This document shows, one piece after another, positions 25,554-33,613 of a DNA stretch of 64,000 nt. The notes beneath the pieces were generated by a model. It saw only the letters and a program-made list of their open reading frames with translations, did not search any database and was not told where the DNA came from. Position 1 is the first letter of the stretch, and the number at the start of each line of letters is the position of its first letter. Origin of the DNA: Phycisphaerales bacterium (GTDB taxonomy: Bacteria > Planctomycetota > Phycisphaerae > UBA1845 > UTPLA1); NCBI GenBank assembly GCA_022360095.1, contig JAKSDK010000668.1:62001-126000 (forward strand). The letters are read 5' to 3'. A program made the translations under genes and the position numbers.

Positions 25554-25950
25554 CAATGACCTGTTAACTCGTTTTGAGAATCAAACGATCATCCCGGGCA
25601 CCTTTCGCCACCGTGATCACGTTCATCTCACCTGGCTGCTGCTGCAGGAGCACACATTGCTGGAGAGCCTGAATAGACTTTCGCCCGGGCTGAAACGGAT
25701 GGCGGCTTCTGCGGGCGCACCCGAAAAATACCACGAGACGATCACGTGGGCCTATGCATTTCTTATTAACGAGCGAATACATAAGGAACCGTCGGAGCGT
25801 AACTTTGAATCATTCGCCGCCGACAATGCCGATCTGCTCAACTGGCAAAGGCATGGCTTGTCAGATTTCTATTCGCCGAACCGGCTTCAGTCTTCATTCG
25901 CACGTTCGGTCTTTGTCTTACCGGATCGACTCTGCGGCCGGTCGCCGTAG
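25543..25950 (+). CDS. Conserved-looking hypothetical protein
   Basis: 135 residues, soluble. Distinct features are GTFRHRDHVHLTWLLLQEH near the N-terminus, PEKYHETITWAYAFLINER in the middle, and SFARSVFVLPDR at the end. The RHRDHVHLTW and KYHET patterns recall a widespread short bacterial protein family of unknown function, in which conserved His and Asp residues could bind a ligand. The gene overlaps the membrane-protein gene and is probably translated with it. It ends just before a repeat element shared with position 29973. Confidence 0.65.
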   Translation: MTDNNDLLTRFENQTIIPGTFRHRDHVHLTWLLLQEHTLLESLNRLSPGLKRMAASAGAPEKYHETITWAYAFLINERIHKEPSERNFESFAADNADLLNWQRHGLSDFYSPNRLQSSFARSVFVLPDRLCGRSP

Positions 25951-25990
25951 GGTATGGATTTTCGACTTCTTAGACTTCCTTCGGGTTGAC

Positions 25991-26043
25991 CACCCTCACC
26001 CTAACCCTCTCCCTCGGAGGGAGAGAGGACCGGAGGCTGGCGC
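25991..26043 (+). repeat. Interspersed CACCCTCACCCTAACC repeat, copy 1
   Basis: A 53-bp element beginning CACCCTCACCCTAACCCTCT and ending in GGACCGGAGGCTGGCG, containing the hairpin CTCTCCCTC...GGGAGAGAG. It lies between convergent genes and could serve as a terminator. A near-identical copy is at 29973-30025, on the other side of the adjacent 3.8-kb gene. Similar sequences are widespread as short interspersed repeats in environmental bacteria. Confidence 0.7.
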
Positions 26044-26077
26044 CGCCAGCATACCCAACTCGCTTTCTGCAATACGA

Positions 26078-29000
26078 CTAGATGCCCACAACGGTACGGG
26101 CTTCGACGTGCCCCGTCTGTCGTTCTCTCAACTGGGTCTCCAACGTGGCCAGCTTGGCTTCGATGTCGCTCATCTTCTCCCTGCGGCGGACCAGCTTCTC
26201 GCGGTGACGCGAGAGGAAATAAGCGATGGTTTCGATCCGGATCTTGATCGAGCCGGCGGGCTTGTTCTCGTCGATGTCCTTGAAGCAGAAGTACGGCGTG
26301 CCGGAATTCTCGATGATCTCTTCGATCACCGTATAAATCGGCGCGTCGTGGCCGCATTTGAAGCTGGAGAGCTCCAACGCAACAAGATTGGGATGACGGG
26401 CGGCGTATTTGGCCGCCCAAACCTTGCGATTGGTATTTTCACTGTAGGCGTTCTTCCAGGCGTCTTCGATCGACAACGGACTGGCGAACTCGCCTTGACG
26501 CACCTCTTCACCAAAAAGGCGATCGAGCATATCCGGATCGCGCGGCAGCGTGTCCATGGTGAAGACGGGAATGCCGATCTTCTGAAACTCGTCGGGAATC
26601 TCATGACAGACGCCCGGATCATTATGGTACGGACGAGTCAGCAAGACGACGCCGATCTCGTCGTTGGCCTCCAGGCGATCCAGGAGCTTACGAGCATCAT
26701 CGCAGTGTTTTTGGTGGAATTCGTCATAGTAATCCCAGGCGACACGGCAAGCCCTCAGGTTCTCCTCCTGCGAAAGCCCAAGCTTGTCCGCAAATTCATT
26801 GAACATCTGTCGGGCCAAAAAGCTCGGTTCGCTGAAGTTGACAAACGTGTTGAGGAATTCGATACCAAATTCGGCAAAGACGTCTCCCTCCTTGATAAAG
26901 GCCGCCTTCACGGCTTCGGGCGTCGCGGCGACCGTCGGGCAGGACCGCGTATCAAGAACGCCTTCCAGGAACGTCGGCAGGCAGTCGATCATCGGGAAGA
27001 AGATGTAGTTCAGCGGCTTCTTCTCGCCGTGCTTGTGGTAGAGCAGGTTGTGAACGTGGGGGATGCCGATCTTGCTTGGGAAACATGGATCGATCGCCCC
27101 GCGTTTGGCGCCTTCTTTGTAGAGTTCCTCGCTTGTGTAGTCGCTCCAGATCAGGTTCGCCTTGGCCAGACCGAGGGCTTCGAAATAGGCCATGAACCAT
27201 GGTCCCATCGAGTACATGTTCAGCGCACGAGGCATGCCGATGCGGATGTTCTTCCGGTTTTCCATCAACGCGATCCGTTTCTCGACCTCGGTGCGTTTTA
27301 GGAAATTCTTGAAGCTGACTTTCGGAATCGGATCGGACACATCATTCACCCCGGTCGGCCGAAAGACCTGCGTGGCGAAGATCTCGGCGAAGTTGGGATT
27401 GGCTTTCTTGACTTCGTCGAGCCCCTTCTTGATCTCGCGCATGTCGCTGACGTCTTCGACCGTGCCCTTTTCGCACGTGGCGATGATGAGACGCTGCTCA
27501 TCCGTCTCCAGCGGAACTTTCGATTTGCTCTTGGTTGAAGCATTCTTGAGCGTTTCCTGGGCGACCTCTTGTTGGCCCTGGTCCGGCCCCTTCTTCATGC
27601 GAGCCGGTCGAGGTGCCTCGGGTCCACTCTTGACGATCTGCGATGTCAGGCTGACGCGCGTGCCGGGCGCTTCAACCGAGGCCTCCGAAGGCGACGGTTC
27701 CGCCTGCTCCTCACCCGTTTTGACGTCGATGAAGGTGCGGAGGCACTTGTTCTTGCAGAAATAGCAACGGGTGTTTTCATTGCGCGTCGTGCGATACTCG
27801 ATCTGTTGAACGCGGTCGAGACCGATGAACTCGGTGCGGTGGCCGTTCTCCGTGTAGAGACGATGAGCCTCGACAGCACAGCCGATCGCGCCGGCCTCGC
27901 CGCAGAATTTATGAACGATGACCTCCGGCTCAACACCGGTGCCCACAAAGCGGGACTTAATGAAATCGGCCTGAGACTTGACGGCGGCAAGATTGTGCTG
28001 GGTGCCGCCTTGGAGAATGAATTTCTTTCCGAGCTTAGCGAGATTCGGAATCTGCGAAACATACAGCCATATGTTCTTGGGCAGCACGTCGCAAAGACCG
28101 GCCATGATTTCCTCAGGAGCCCAGCCCTGGCGTTGGAAGTCGACGATGTCGGACTGCATGAAAACGGCGCAGCCATAACCGAAGCTGGGCATGGCCTTGG
28201 CACTGAAGGCGATGTCGGCAAACTCCTCGACCTTGTAGCCGAATCCCTGAGCCGTGGATTGGAGAAAGTATCCGTTGCCGGCGGAGCATTGGGTGTTCAG
28301 CTTGAAATCTTTGACCTGACCGTTCTTGAGAATGATCAGCTTGATGTCCTGGCCACCGACGTCGATGATGACATCGGTCCCGGGGTAAAAATGCAATCCC
28401 GCCTGTGTGTGGGCGACGGTCTCGACCAACCCCACGTCGGCCTTGATGACGTCCTTGAGAATGTCCTTGGCATAGCCGGTGGTCCCGACGCCGAGGACTT
28501 CGAGCTTACAGCCCTGGTCTTCAATCTGTTTTTGGATGGCGGCGATGATCTCCATCGTGTCTTCGATGGGGTTGCCCTTGGAAAGTTGATAGGCCTTGGC
28601 GATGACGTTCTTGTCCTCGTCGAGCAAGACGCCTTTGGTGCTGGTGCTGCCGCCGTCGAGACCGATGAACCCTCGGACAGTCGCGCCGGCCTCGAATTGC
28701 TTGGGCACCCACGGTTCCTTCTTGTAGGTCTCCTTGAAGGCTTCGAGCTCTTCTTCGGATTTGTACAGGCCCGCGCCTCCGGCCGACTTCTTTTCCTCGA
28801 TTCGGCCGACGTTGACATACCAATCAAGCTCGTCAATGCCGCGATATATGCCCTGGTGCGGATTGTCCTCGAGTTCGATCTTGGCGAATTCGACCGCGCC
28901 GATGGCGGCGAAATATTGGGCGTTGTCGGGAACGGTGATGAGCTCCTCGATCGGCTTGTCGGGAACTTCGACGTTTCGTTCCTTCCAGACGACCGGGATG

Positions 29001-29914
29001 TTGTGCCGCCAGCAATCCATCATGCCCTTGATGTAGGTATTGGGGCCGCCGAGCAGGAGGACCTGCGGTCGCAGTGTGTGTCCCCGGGTGAGGACTGAAA
29101 GGTTCTGCTGGATGATCGACTCGAATAATGAGGCCATCAACTCGTCCGGCGGGACCCCCTGCTTCTGGAGCCCGTTGATGTCGGTCTCCGCGAAGACGCC
29201 GCACTTCCCCGCGACAGGGTGGAGTTTCAGACCGACATAGCCCATGTTGCAGAGTTCTTCCGCAGGGATCTTGAGCTTGGCGTTGATCTTGTCGATGACC
29301 GCGCCGGTGCCGCCGGCGCATTTGTCGTTCATCGAAGGGATTTTCTTCTTCTTGCCGGTTTCTTCGTCCTCTTTGAAGATGATGATCTTGGCATCCTGGC
29401 CGCCGAGTTCGACAACGCTTTGCACGTCGGGGTAATACTTTTCGACGGCGAGGCTGACAGCGTTAACTTCCTGTACAAACTTCGCCCCGATACGGCTGCC
29501 GATGGACGCGCCACCGGAGCCGGTCATGAACGTGCGAAAAGCATTACGCGGCACATCGGCGAACTTCTGCTCGATCTCGCGCAACATTTCGATGCACTTC
29601 TCGGGCTGCTTGGTGTCGTGCCGCTGGTAGTCCTGATGGAGGATTTCGTCGGTGATGGGGTCCACGACGACGAACTTCACGGTCGTGCTGCCGACGTCGA
29701 GGCCGATCAGAAGCCCCTGGGGATGTTTATCCGTCGGCTGGAACGGAAGGTCTTCGATGACGGGTTTGGTCTTCTCGGCCTTGACCATCCCGACGTTCAG
29801 TTGGATCAAACCGTCGCCGCTCTGCGAATCGCCGGTGGACGAACAACCACACGATCCGCCTGATGAGCAACCGCCGCCCTGTCCATGATCCGCTTCCAAG
29901 TGCATATCCGCCAT
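26078..29914 (-). CDS. Fused 2-hydroxyacyl-CoA dehydratase activase (two ASKHA domains plus DUF2229)
   Basis: 1278 residues. After a Cys/Gly-rich N-terminal tail (CSSGGSCGCSS) come two BadF/BcrA-type ASKHA ATPase domains. The first (about 65-345) has GLDVGSTTVKFVVVD, ELGGQDAKIIIF and KCAGGTGAVID. The second (about 420-690) has FIGLDGGSTSTKGVLLDE, IIDVGGQDIKLIILKNG and TQCSAGNGYFLQ. A Cys segment (CYFCKNKC) and an acidic/Pro-rich linker follow, then the C-terminal activase-associated DUF2229-like region (IRIGMPRALNMYSMGPWF). Known relatives use ATP and an iron-sulfur cluster to inject an electron into a dehydratase or reductase partner; the companion gene lies 126 bp upstream. Substrate unknown. 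Confidence 0.9.
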   Translation of the reverse strand: MADMHLEADHGQGGGCSSGGSCGCSSTGDSQSGDGLIQLNVGMVKAEKTKPVIEDLPFQPTDKHPQGLLIGLDVGSTTVKFVVVDPITDEILHQDYQRHDTKQPEKCIEMLREIEQKFADVPRNAFRTFMTGSGGASIGSRIGAKFVQEVNAVSLAVEKYYPDVQSVVELGGQDAKIIIFKEDEETGKKKKIPSMNDKCAGGTGAVIDKINAKLKIPAEELCNMGYVGLKLHPVAGKCGVFAETDINGLQKQGVPPDELMASLFESIIQQNLSVLTRGHTLRPQVLLLGGPNTYIKGMMDCWRHNIPVVWKERNVEVPDKPIEELITVPDNAQYFAAIGAVEFAKIELEDNPHQGIYRGIDELDWYVNVGRIEEKKSAGGAGLYKSEEELEAFKETYKKEPWVPKQFEAGATVRGFIGLDGGSTSTKGVLLDEDKNVIAKAYQLSKGNPIEDTMEIIAAIQKQIEDQGCKLEVLGVGTTGYAKDILKDVIKADVGLVETVAHTQAGLHFYPGTDVIIDVGGQDIKLIILKNGQVKDFKLNTQCSAGNGYFLQSTAQGFGYKVEEFADIAFSAKAMPSFGYGCAVFMQSDIVDFQRQGWAPEEIMAGLCDVLPKNIWLYVSQIPNLAKLGKKFILQGGTQHNLAAVKSQADFIKSRFVGTGVEPEVIVHKFCGEAGAIGCAVEAHRLYTENGHRTEFIGLDRVQQIEYRTTRNENTRCYFCKNKCLRTFIDVKTGEEQAEPSPSEASVEAPGTRVSLTSQIVKSGPEAPRPARMKKGPDQGQQEVAQETLKNASTKSKSKVPLETDEQRLIIATCEKGTVEDVSDMREIKKGLDEVKKANPNFAEIFATQVFRPTGVNDVSDPIPKVSFKNFLKRTEVEKRIALMENRKNIRIGMPRALNMYSMGPWFMAYFEALGLAKANLIWSDYTSEELYKEGAKRGAIDPCFPSKIGIPHVHNLLYHKHGEKKPLNYIFFPMIDCLPTFLEGVLDTRSCPTVAATPEAVKAAFIKEGDVFAEFGIEFLNTFVNFSEPSFLARQMFNEFADKLGLSQEENLRACRVAWDYYDEFHQKHCDDARKLLDRLEANDEIGVVLLTRPYHNDPGVCHEIPDEFQKIGIPVFTMDTLPRDPDMLDRLFGEEVRQGEFASPLSIEDAWKNAYSENTNRKVWAAKYAARHPNLVALELSSFKCGHDAPIYTVIEEIIENSGTPYFCFKDIDENKPAGSIKIRIETIAYFLSRHREKLVRRREKMSDIEAKLATLETQLRERQTGHVEARTVVGI

Positions 29915-29972
29915 TCGATCGCTCCATTCAGTCGATCAACATAAATACATTCGTAGGGCGGGCTCCGCCCGC

Positions 29973-30025
29973 CACCCTCACCCTAACCCTCTCCCTCAAA
30001 GGGAGAGGAGACCGGAGGCTGACGC
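29973..30025 (+). repeat. Interspersed CACCCTCACCCTAACC repeat, copy 2
   Basis: The second copy of the 53-bp element at 25991, in the same orientation, with hairpin CTCTCCCT...AGGGAGAG and the shared ACCGGAGGCTG tail. A GGGCGGGCTCCGCCCGCC hairpin abuts it at about 29956-29973. It occupies most of the 126-bp gap between the two 2-hydroxyacyl-CoA dehydratase-system genes. Confidence 0.7.
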
Positions 30026-30040
30026 GGTCAATCGAACCTC

Positions 30041-31858
30041 CTACGCTGACACCAATGCCTCTTTTTGCACGTCGCTTGCCAACGTCGGTTCGACACCTGC
30101 CGTCTTCATCTTTTCCGCCACATACAACACAAAGTTCGCCGCCTTGCCGACGACGCCTTTGCGATGCGGCACATGCTGCAAAGGCCGGCGCAGTTCGCGG
30201 TTTTCGGGACGATTCACATACTCTCGAATCTGCTCGATCGTGTAGCCCGTTTCCTCGACACAGCGCTTGAATTCATCCTTGCACTTCATCTTCGCCTCGC
30301 CGAGCGCCATCTGAACTCGACTGTGAGCATTGATGTCCCCCTCACCGCTGGTTTCGATCGGGATGTAGATGATGTCCTTGTAATGACCGACGACCGCGGC
30401 CTGGGCACCATCGGACTGCGTGCTGGGCATGCAACCGAACGGTTTGAGGCTGAGCACCATGTGGCACAAGTCTTTGTTGCTGTAATAGATGTTCTTTGCA
30501 ACCTCGAGATGGCCCTCGCCGCCGCCGGCACGACTGTTGTAATAAGGATGTCCGACGCGAGTCAGTTCAAGCTGGTTGGCCAGCTCATGAGCCGTTCCGC
30601 CGATGGCGTCGCGAAGCTTATCAAACTCGCGGTTGATGATCTTCTCCGCAAGCTGGTAGATGAACATCTGCTTGCGATGGGCAATTTCGCCTTCGAGTCG
30701 GGCCTTCAGGTTCCACTTAGGAATCTCCGTGCCATCCTCTCGGATCCCCTTACGGTCGCCCTCTTTGAGACCGGCCTGGTGCAGCATGTAGCAAATCCAC
30801 GTGGCGACAGGCTCGACCAGAACCTCGGCCCCCTGCCCCTCAAGGAACGGGAACATTCGGAAGTTGCCGTCACCCTCGGTCGTCTGCGCCCAGAACTCGC
30901 CGGTGACCTTGACGATGGGCTTGGGGCGCGTGAAGTCGACTTCGATCTCGTCCTCGATCAGCTTTCGGCATTTTTCGAAGACTTCGGCGTAATAAGTGCC
31001 CTTGAGTTGGTCGAGGAACTTCTCGGCGTCGTCACCGTCCTTAACCGGAGCGATCTTGGAAAGAAACCTCGCCAGGACTCCGCCGTGGATTTCGTCGTAG
31101 TCCTTATCGCGAAGCGCGTTCTGGCAAATCTCGACACACCTGGCGAAGACCTCGTCCGTCTTGCCCTCTTCGACTTCGAACGGGCGAATCTGGTAGGCGA
31201 CCTCGTTGAGAATATCGCCCATGAACATCGCGTTGAGGAGCGACAGAAAGAAATTCAGGTTGAACTCAAGACCGGCTTCGACGGCAGCCTGGTCCAACCC
31301 GCCGCCCTGTTGGAAGAGCATGACGCGAAATCCATCGAAACCGCTGTTGCGGAGGGCGACGCGATATTCCGCTTCGTACATGCCGAATCGACAGGGGCCG
31401 CATGCTCCTGCGGTGATGAAAACATGCTTACTCAGAATGTCTTCAACCGAAACCCCCTGTTCGTCTCGCATTCGCTTGAGATGGTTGACCAGGGCACCGA
31501 CGGTGAAATACGTCGGATTGCACTGGCCGTTGTTTCCGTATTCCTTGCCGGCCTGGAAATCGGCCTTTTCCGGCATGGGAATGAGACCCACCTTGTAGCC
31601 CAGACCTTCGAGACCGGCGAGAATCAAATGCTCGTGCCGCAGCGTAAGCCCACCGAACCAGATGGTGACGTCACCCCGCTCCGCCTTCGTAAAGTCCTTT
31701 TCCTTAGGGCGCTTGAAGTGGTTTATGGGCCCTACGGACAGTCCCGCCTCCTTCATCAGCCGTTCGCGTTCAGCTTCGATCGTCTTTTCGATCGACTCGG
31801 CCTGCAGGGGGAGTGAGATATCGGCTTTTTTCTGTGTCTTGGAAACGGGCGCTACCAT
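30041..31858 (-). CDS. 2-hydroxyacyl-CoA dehydratase-family (HgdB-like) protein
   Basis: About 605 residues from the ATG at 31858 with GAGGTGGATCAC upstream (a GTG three codons earlier is also in frame). Motifs typical of the dehydratase D-component/activase-associated family: GGLTLRHEHLILAGLEGLGY, GNNGQCNPTYFTVGALVNHL, ITAGACGPCRFGMYEAEYR, DGFRVMLFQQGGGL and LKPFGCMPSTQSDGAQAAV. The conserved cysteines likely ligate an iron-sulfur cluster. It is expected to work with the ATP-driven activase encoded next, in an oxygen-sensitive radical-type dehydration or reduction of a CoA-ester-like substrate. The pair suggests anaerobic or facultative metabolism; the true substrate is not deducible. Confidence 0.87.
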   Translation of the reverse strand: MVAPVSKTQKKADISLPLQAESIEKTIEAERERLMKEAGLSVGPINHFKRPKEKDFTKAERGDVTIWFGGLTLRHEHLILAGLEGLGYKVGLIPMPEKADFQAGKEYGNNGQCNPTYFTVGALVNHLKRMRDEQGVSVEDILSKHVFITAGACGPCRFGMYEAEYRVALRNSGFDGFRVMLFQQGGGLDQAAVEAGLEFNLNFFLSLLNAMFMGDILNEVAYQIRPFEVEEGKTDEVFARCVEICQNALRDKDYDEIHGGVLARFLSKIAPVKDGDDAEKFLDQLKGTYYAEVFEKCRKLIEDEIEVDFTRPKPIVKVTGEFWAQTTEGDGNFRMFPFLEGQGAEVLVEPVATWICYMLHQAGLKEGDRKGIREDGTEIPKWNLKARLEGEIAHRKQMFIYQLAEKIINREFDKLRDAIGGTAHELANQLELTRVGHPYYNSRAGGGEGHLEVAKNIYYSNKDLCHMVLSLKPFGCMPSTQSDGAQAAVVGHYKDIIYIPIETSGEGDINAHSRVQMALGEAKMKCKDEFKRCVEETGYTIEQIREYVNRPENRELRRPLQHVPHRKGVVGKAANFVLYVAEKMKTAGVEPTLASDVQKEALVSA

Positions 31859-31870
31859 GTGATCCACCTC

Positions 31871-32020
31871 GTTAGGAAATACTAGCTTAACACCATAACG
31901 GAAAGCGTTCGACCCATGTATGGATGAACGATATTCAGCGTAACCCTATTCACTCAAAGTAATAAAAAAAGAAACTTCATTTTGGCCATTCGTCGAGCAT
32001 TTGTTAGCAAATACTAACTT
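31871..32020. promoter_or_regulatory. Pair of 18-bp direct repeats, candidate operators
   Basis: GTTAGGAAATACTAGCTT (31871-31888) and GTTAGCAAATACTAACTT (32003-32020) match at 16 of 18 positions, 132 bp apart. The second contains an exact dyad GTTAG-N6-CTAAC. The first lies 12 bases upstream of the dehydratase ATG, where a bound protein could block translation or transcription. The paired arrangement suggests a transcription factor site; the regulator is unknown. Confidence 0.45.
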
Positions 32021-32246
32021 CGACATTTGAACCGTGCAAACGATATGCCAACGGCGTGGCCCTTGTGTTCGAAACCACTTTGGCGGCTCACAACTTCAAT
32101 CCACAGAGGAAATTAGCCATTTCGTCCGAGAATCATCTTGGTCATCGGAAAGCATTTGAATCTGTTTCAATTTCAAAGCAACTGTCTCAAAATCAAAACA
32201 AATGTCGAACCCAGCGAAACTATTCAGGAAAATCGCTGTAAATATA

Positions 32247-32268
32247 TTGGTCAAAGCGACTTGACCAA
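32247..32268. promoter_or_regulatory. 22-bp dyad, candidate operator
   Basis: TTGGTCAA (32247-32254) and TTGACCAA (32261-32268) form a perfect inverted repeat with the 6-base spacer AGCGAC. The symmetric, AT-rich half-sites are of the size bound by dimeric helix-turn-helix regulators. It lies about 170 bp upstream of the gene at 32439. Confidence 0.4.
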
Positions 32269-32438
32269 AAGCGTCGTGCCTGACCATCCCGGAAGTGAGG
32301 AATTTATTTCACGGACCTAACCACGCAATGGAAAGGGTGTCTGATATTATTAAGGGTACGAGCGCTTTCAATGGAATCGGCAGCCCCTGGGAAACCACGG
32401 CCTGTTGATCTCGGACGTTCCAGAGAGGAGACCATGTC

Positions 32439-33530
32439 ATGAGTCGCTGGATTGCCTTGCTGTCGGCCATGGTAATGGGCTGGGTGCCAAGTGCTGCCTC
32501 TGCCCAGAATGCCCCCCCCGCCGAGAAAATCGAGACGATGCGTGAAGTGAAACCGATCACAGATCGCCGGAACCACCGCTTTGCCCCCTTTCGAAATCGA
32601 AACGACAACGAGATCTTCCATTCGGGCCGGGAACGAGATATCCGATCCTGGAATCGTTATTCGCGCAGTCGAGCAGGACGCCTGCAAGAGCGAAGAGGCC
32701 TCTATCCCCGAACCCTCTATTACGGCACTTATGACAGAAATGGTATGTACGGTGATCGTTTCGGCGGGCATGGCTTGCCGTTCTACGGTTTCGGCAACTT
32801 CGACGATCTTGCCGAGATCGAATTCAATCAAAGCGGCTACGACGACGGACCTTACGGACCCGGTCAATACGATCGAAACCGATGGTTCAGCTGGTACGGC
32901 GCGTCCCACCGAACGGGCCAACTCCTGGATATCAATCAGCGAAAAGTGGACCAGGGCATGCAATACTTTCGAGCCGGCCGGTACGACCGTGCCGCGATCG
33001 CCTGGCTGGGCGCTTCCCGTGCAGATCATGGTGACGCCGGATCACGGATTCATGCCGGACACGCGCTCTTTGCCGTCGGCCGATACTCGGACGCCGTGAA
33101 ACTGATCGGTCGCGGATTCGAACTCGCTCCGCGGTTAGCCACCAGCACCTACGACATCCGCGCCGATTACGGCAATCCGGCTGACTTCGATCGACACTTG
33201 GCAACACTCAAGAACTACGTCATCAAGCATCCTACCGACATTAGCGCCGTGACACTCCTCGGCTACACACTCAACTACACGGACGGACCCGCGGCAGCTT
33301 ATCCCGCCCTGAGGCGCGCAAGGCAGCTTGATCCCCAAGACACCTTTGTCGAGAAGCTCTGGGAAACGGCGAGACTGGTGAGCCCTCCCGCCGATTTGGA
33401 AGTTCCCCGGGAGCAGGACGAGGAAGTGCGGCAACCCGTTCGCCGGCGATGGCAATCCGAAAAAGAAACCGGGCAGCCGGGATCAGCGCGCCCCAGCATC
33501 AAACGGGTGCGCTGGACGGAACATCGCTAA
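32439..33530 (+). CDS. Secreted TPR-like protein
   Basis: 363 residues with a signal peptide (MSRWIALLSAMVMGWVPSA, cleavage near SAQ). Residues about 30-165 are rich in Arg, Tyr and Gly (YYGTYDRNGMYGDRFGGHG) and low in complexity. Residues about 165-315 show TPR-like helical pairs: VDQGMQYFRAGRYDRAAIAW, HAGHALFAVGRYSDAVKLIG and AYPALRRARQLDPQDTFVEK. The C-terminus is basic and Pro-containing. Probably a periplasmic protein-interaction module; no specific role can be assigned. A clear rho-independent terminator lies 33 bp after the stop. Confidence 0.75.
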   Translation: MSRWIALLSAMVMGWVPSAASAQNAPPAEKIETMREVKPITDRRNHRFAPFRNRNDNEIFHSGRERDIRSWNRYSRSRAGRLQERRGLYPRTLYYGTYDRNGMYGDRFGGHGLPFYGFGNFDDLAEIEFNQSGYDDGPYGPGQYDRNRWFSWYGASHRTGQLLDINQRKVDQGMQYFRAGRYDRAAIAWLGASRADHGDAGSRIHAGHALFAVGRYSDAVKLIGRGFELAPRLATSTYDIRADYGNPADFDRHLATLKNYVIKHPTDISAVTLLGYTLNYTDGPAAAYPALRRARQLDPQDTFVEKLWETARLVSPPADLEVPREQDEEVRQPVRRRWQSEKETGQPGSARPSIKRVRWTEHR

Positions 33531-33563
33531 ATCTACGTACTAGTTATTAGGCAACGAATGAGC

Positions 33564-33597
33564 AAGCCCACGAATTGATCGATTTGTGGGCTTTTTT
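33564..33597 (+). terminator. Rho-independent terminator
   Basis: AAGCCCACGAAT (33564-33575) pairs with ATTTGTGGGCTT (33582-33593) through 12 base pairs including one G-U, with loop TGATCG and a following TTTT. It follows the TPR-like gene and precedes the PQQ-propeller gene. Confidence 0.85.
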
Positions 33598-33613
33598 AAT
33601 AGGCTGTAGCACA

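Larger units (their letters stand above)
31859..32438. other. AT-rich divergent intergenic region
   Basis: 580 bp between the minus-strand dehydratase gene and a plus-strand secreted-protein gene. It is visibly richer in A and T than the rest of the window (for example about 31945-32000 and 32090-32250). It contains two copies of an 18-bp repeat and a separate 22-bp dyad, listed separately. Short frames of about 60 codons occur on both strands but lack ribosome sites and recognisable sequence. GAGAGGAG precedes the start at 32439. Confidence 0.5.

Noticed and set aside
27569..29098. A 509-codon open frame on the plus strand
   Set aside because: It is antisense to the activase gene, which has clear domains along its full length, and the reading has low-complexity Leu/Asp/Val composition typical of shadow frames.
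30065..31816. A 583-codon open frame on the plus strand
   Set aside because: Antisense to the HgdB-like gene with its conserved motifs; no domain or ribosome site is visible in the plus-strand reading.
32056..32320. Short frames in the AT-rich intergenic region
   Set aside because: About 60 codons each on both strands with no ribosome site or recognisable sequence; an AT-rich regulatory region is more likely.
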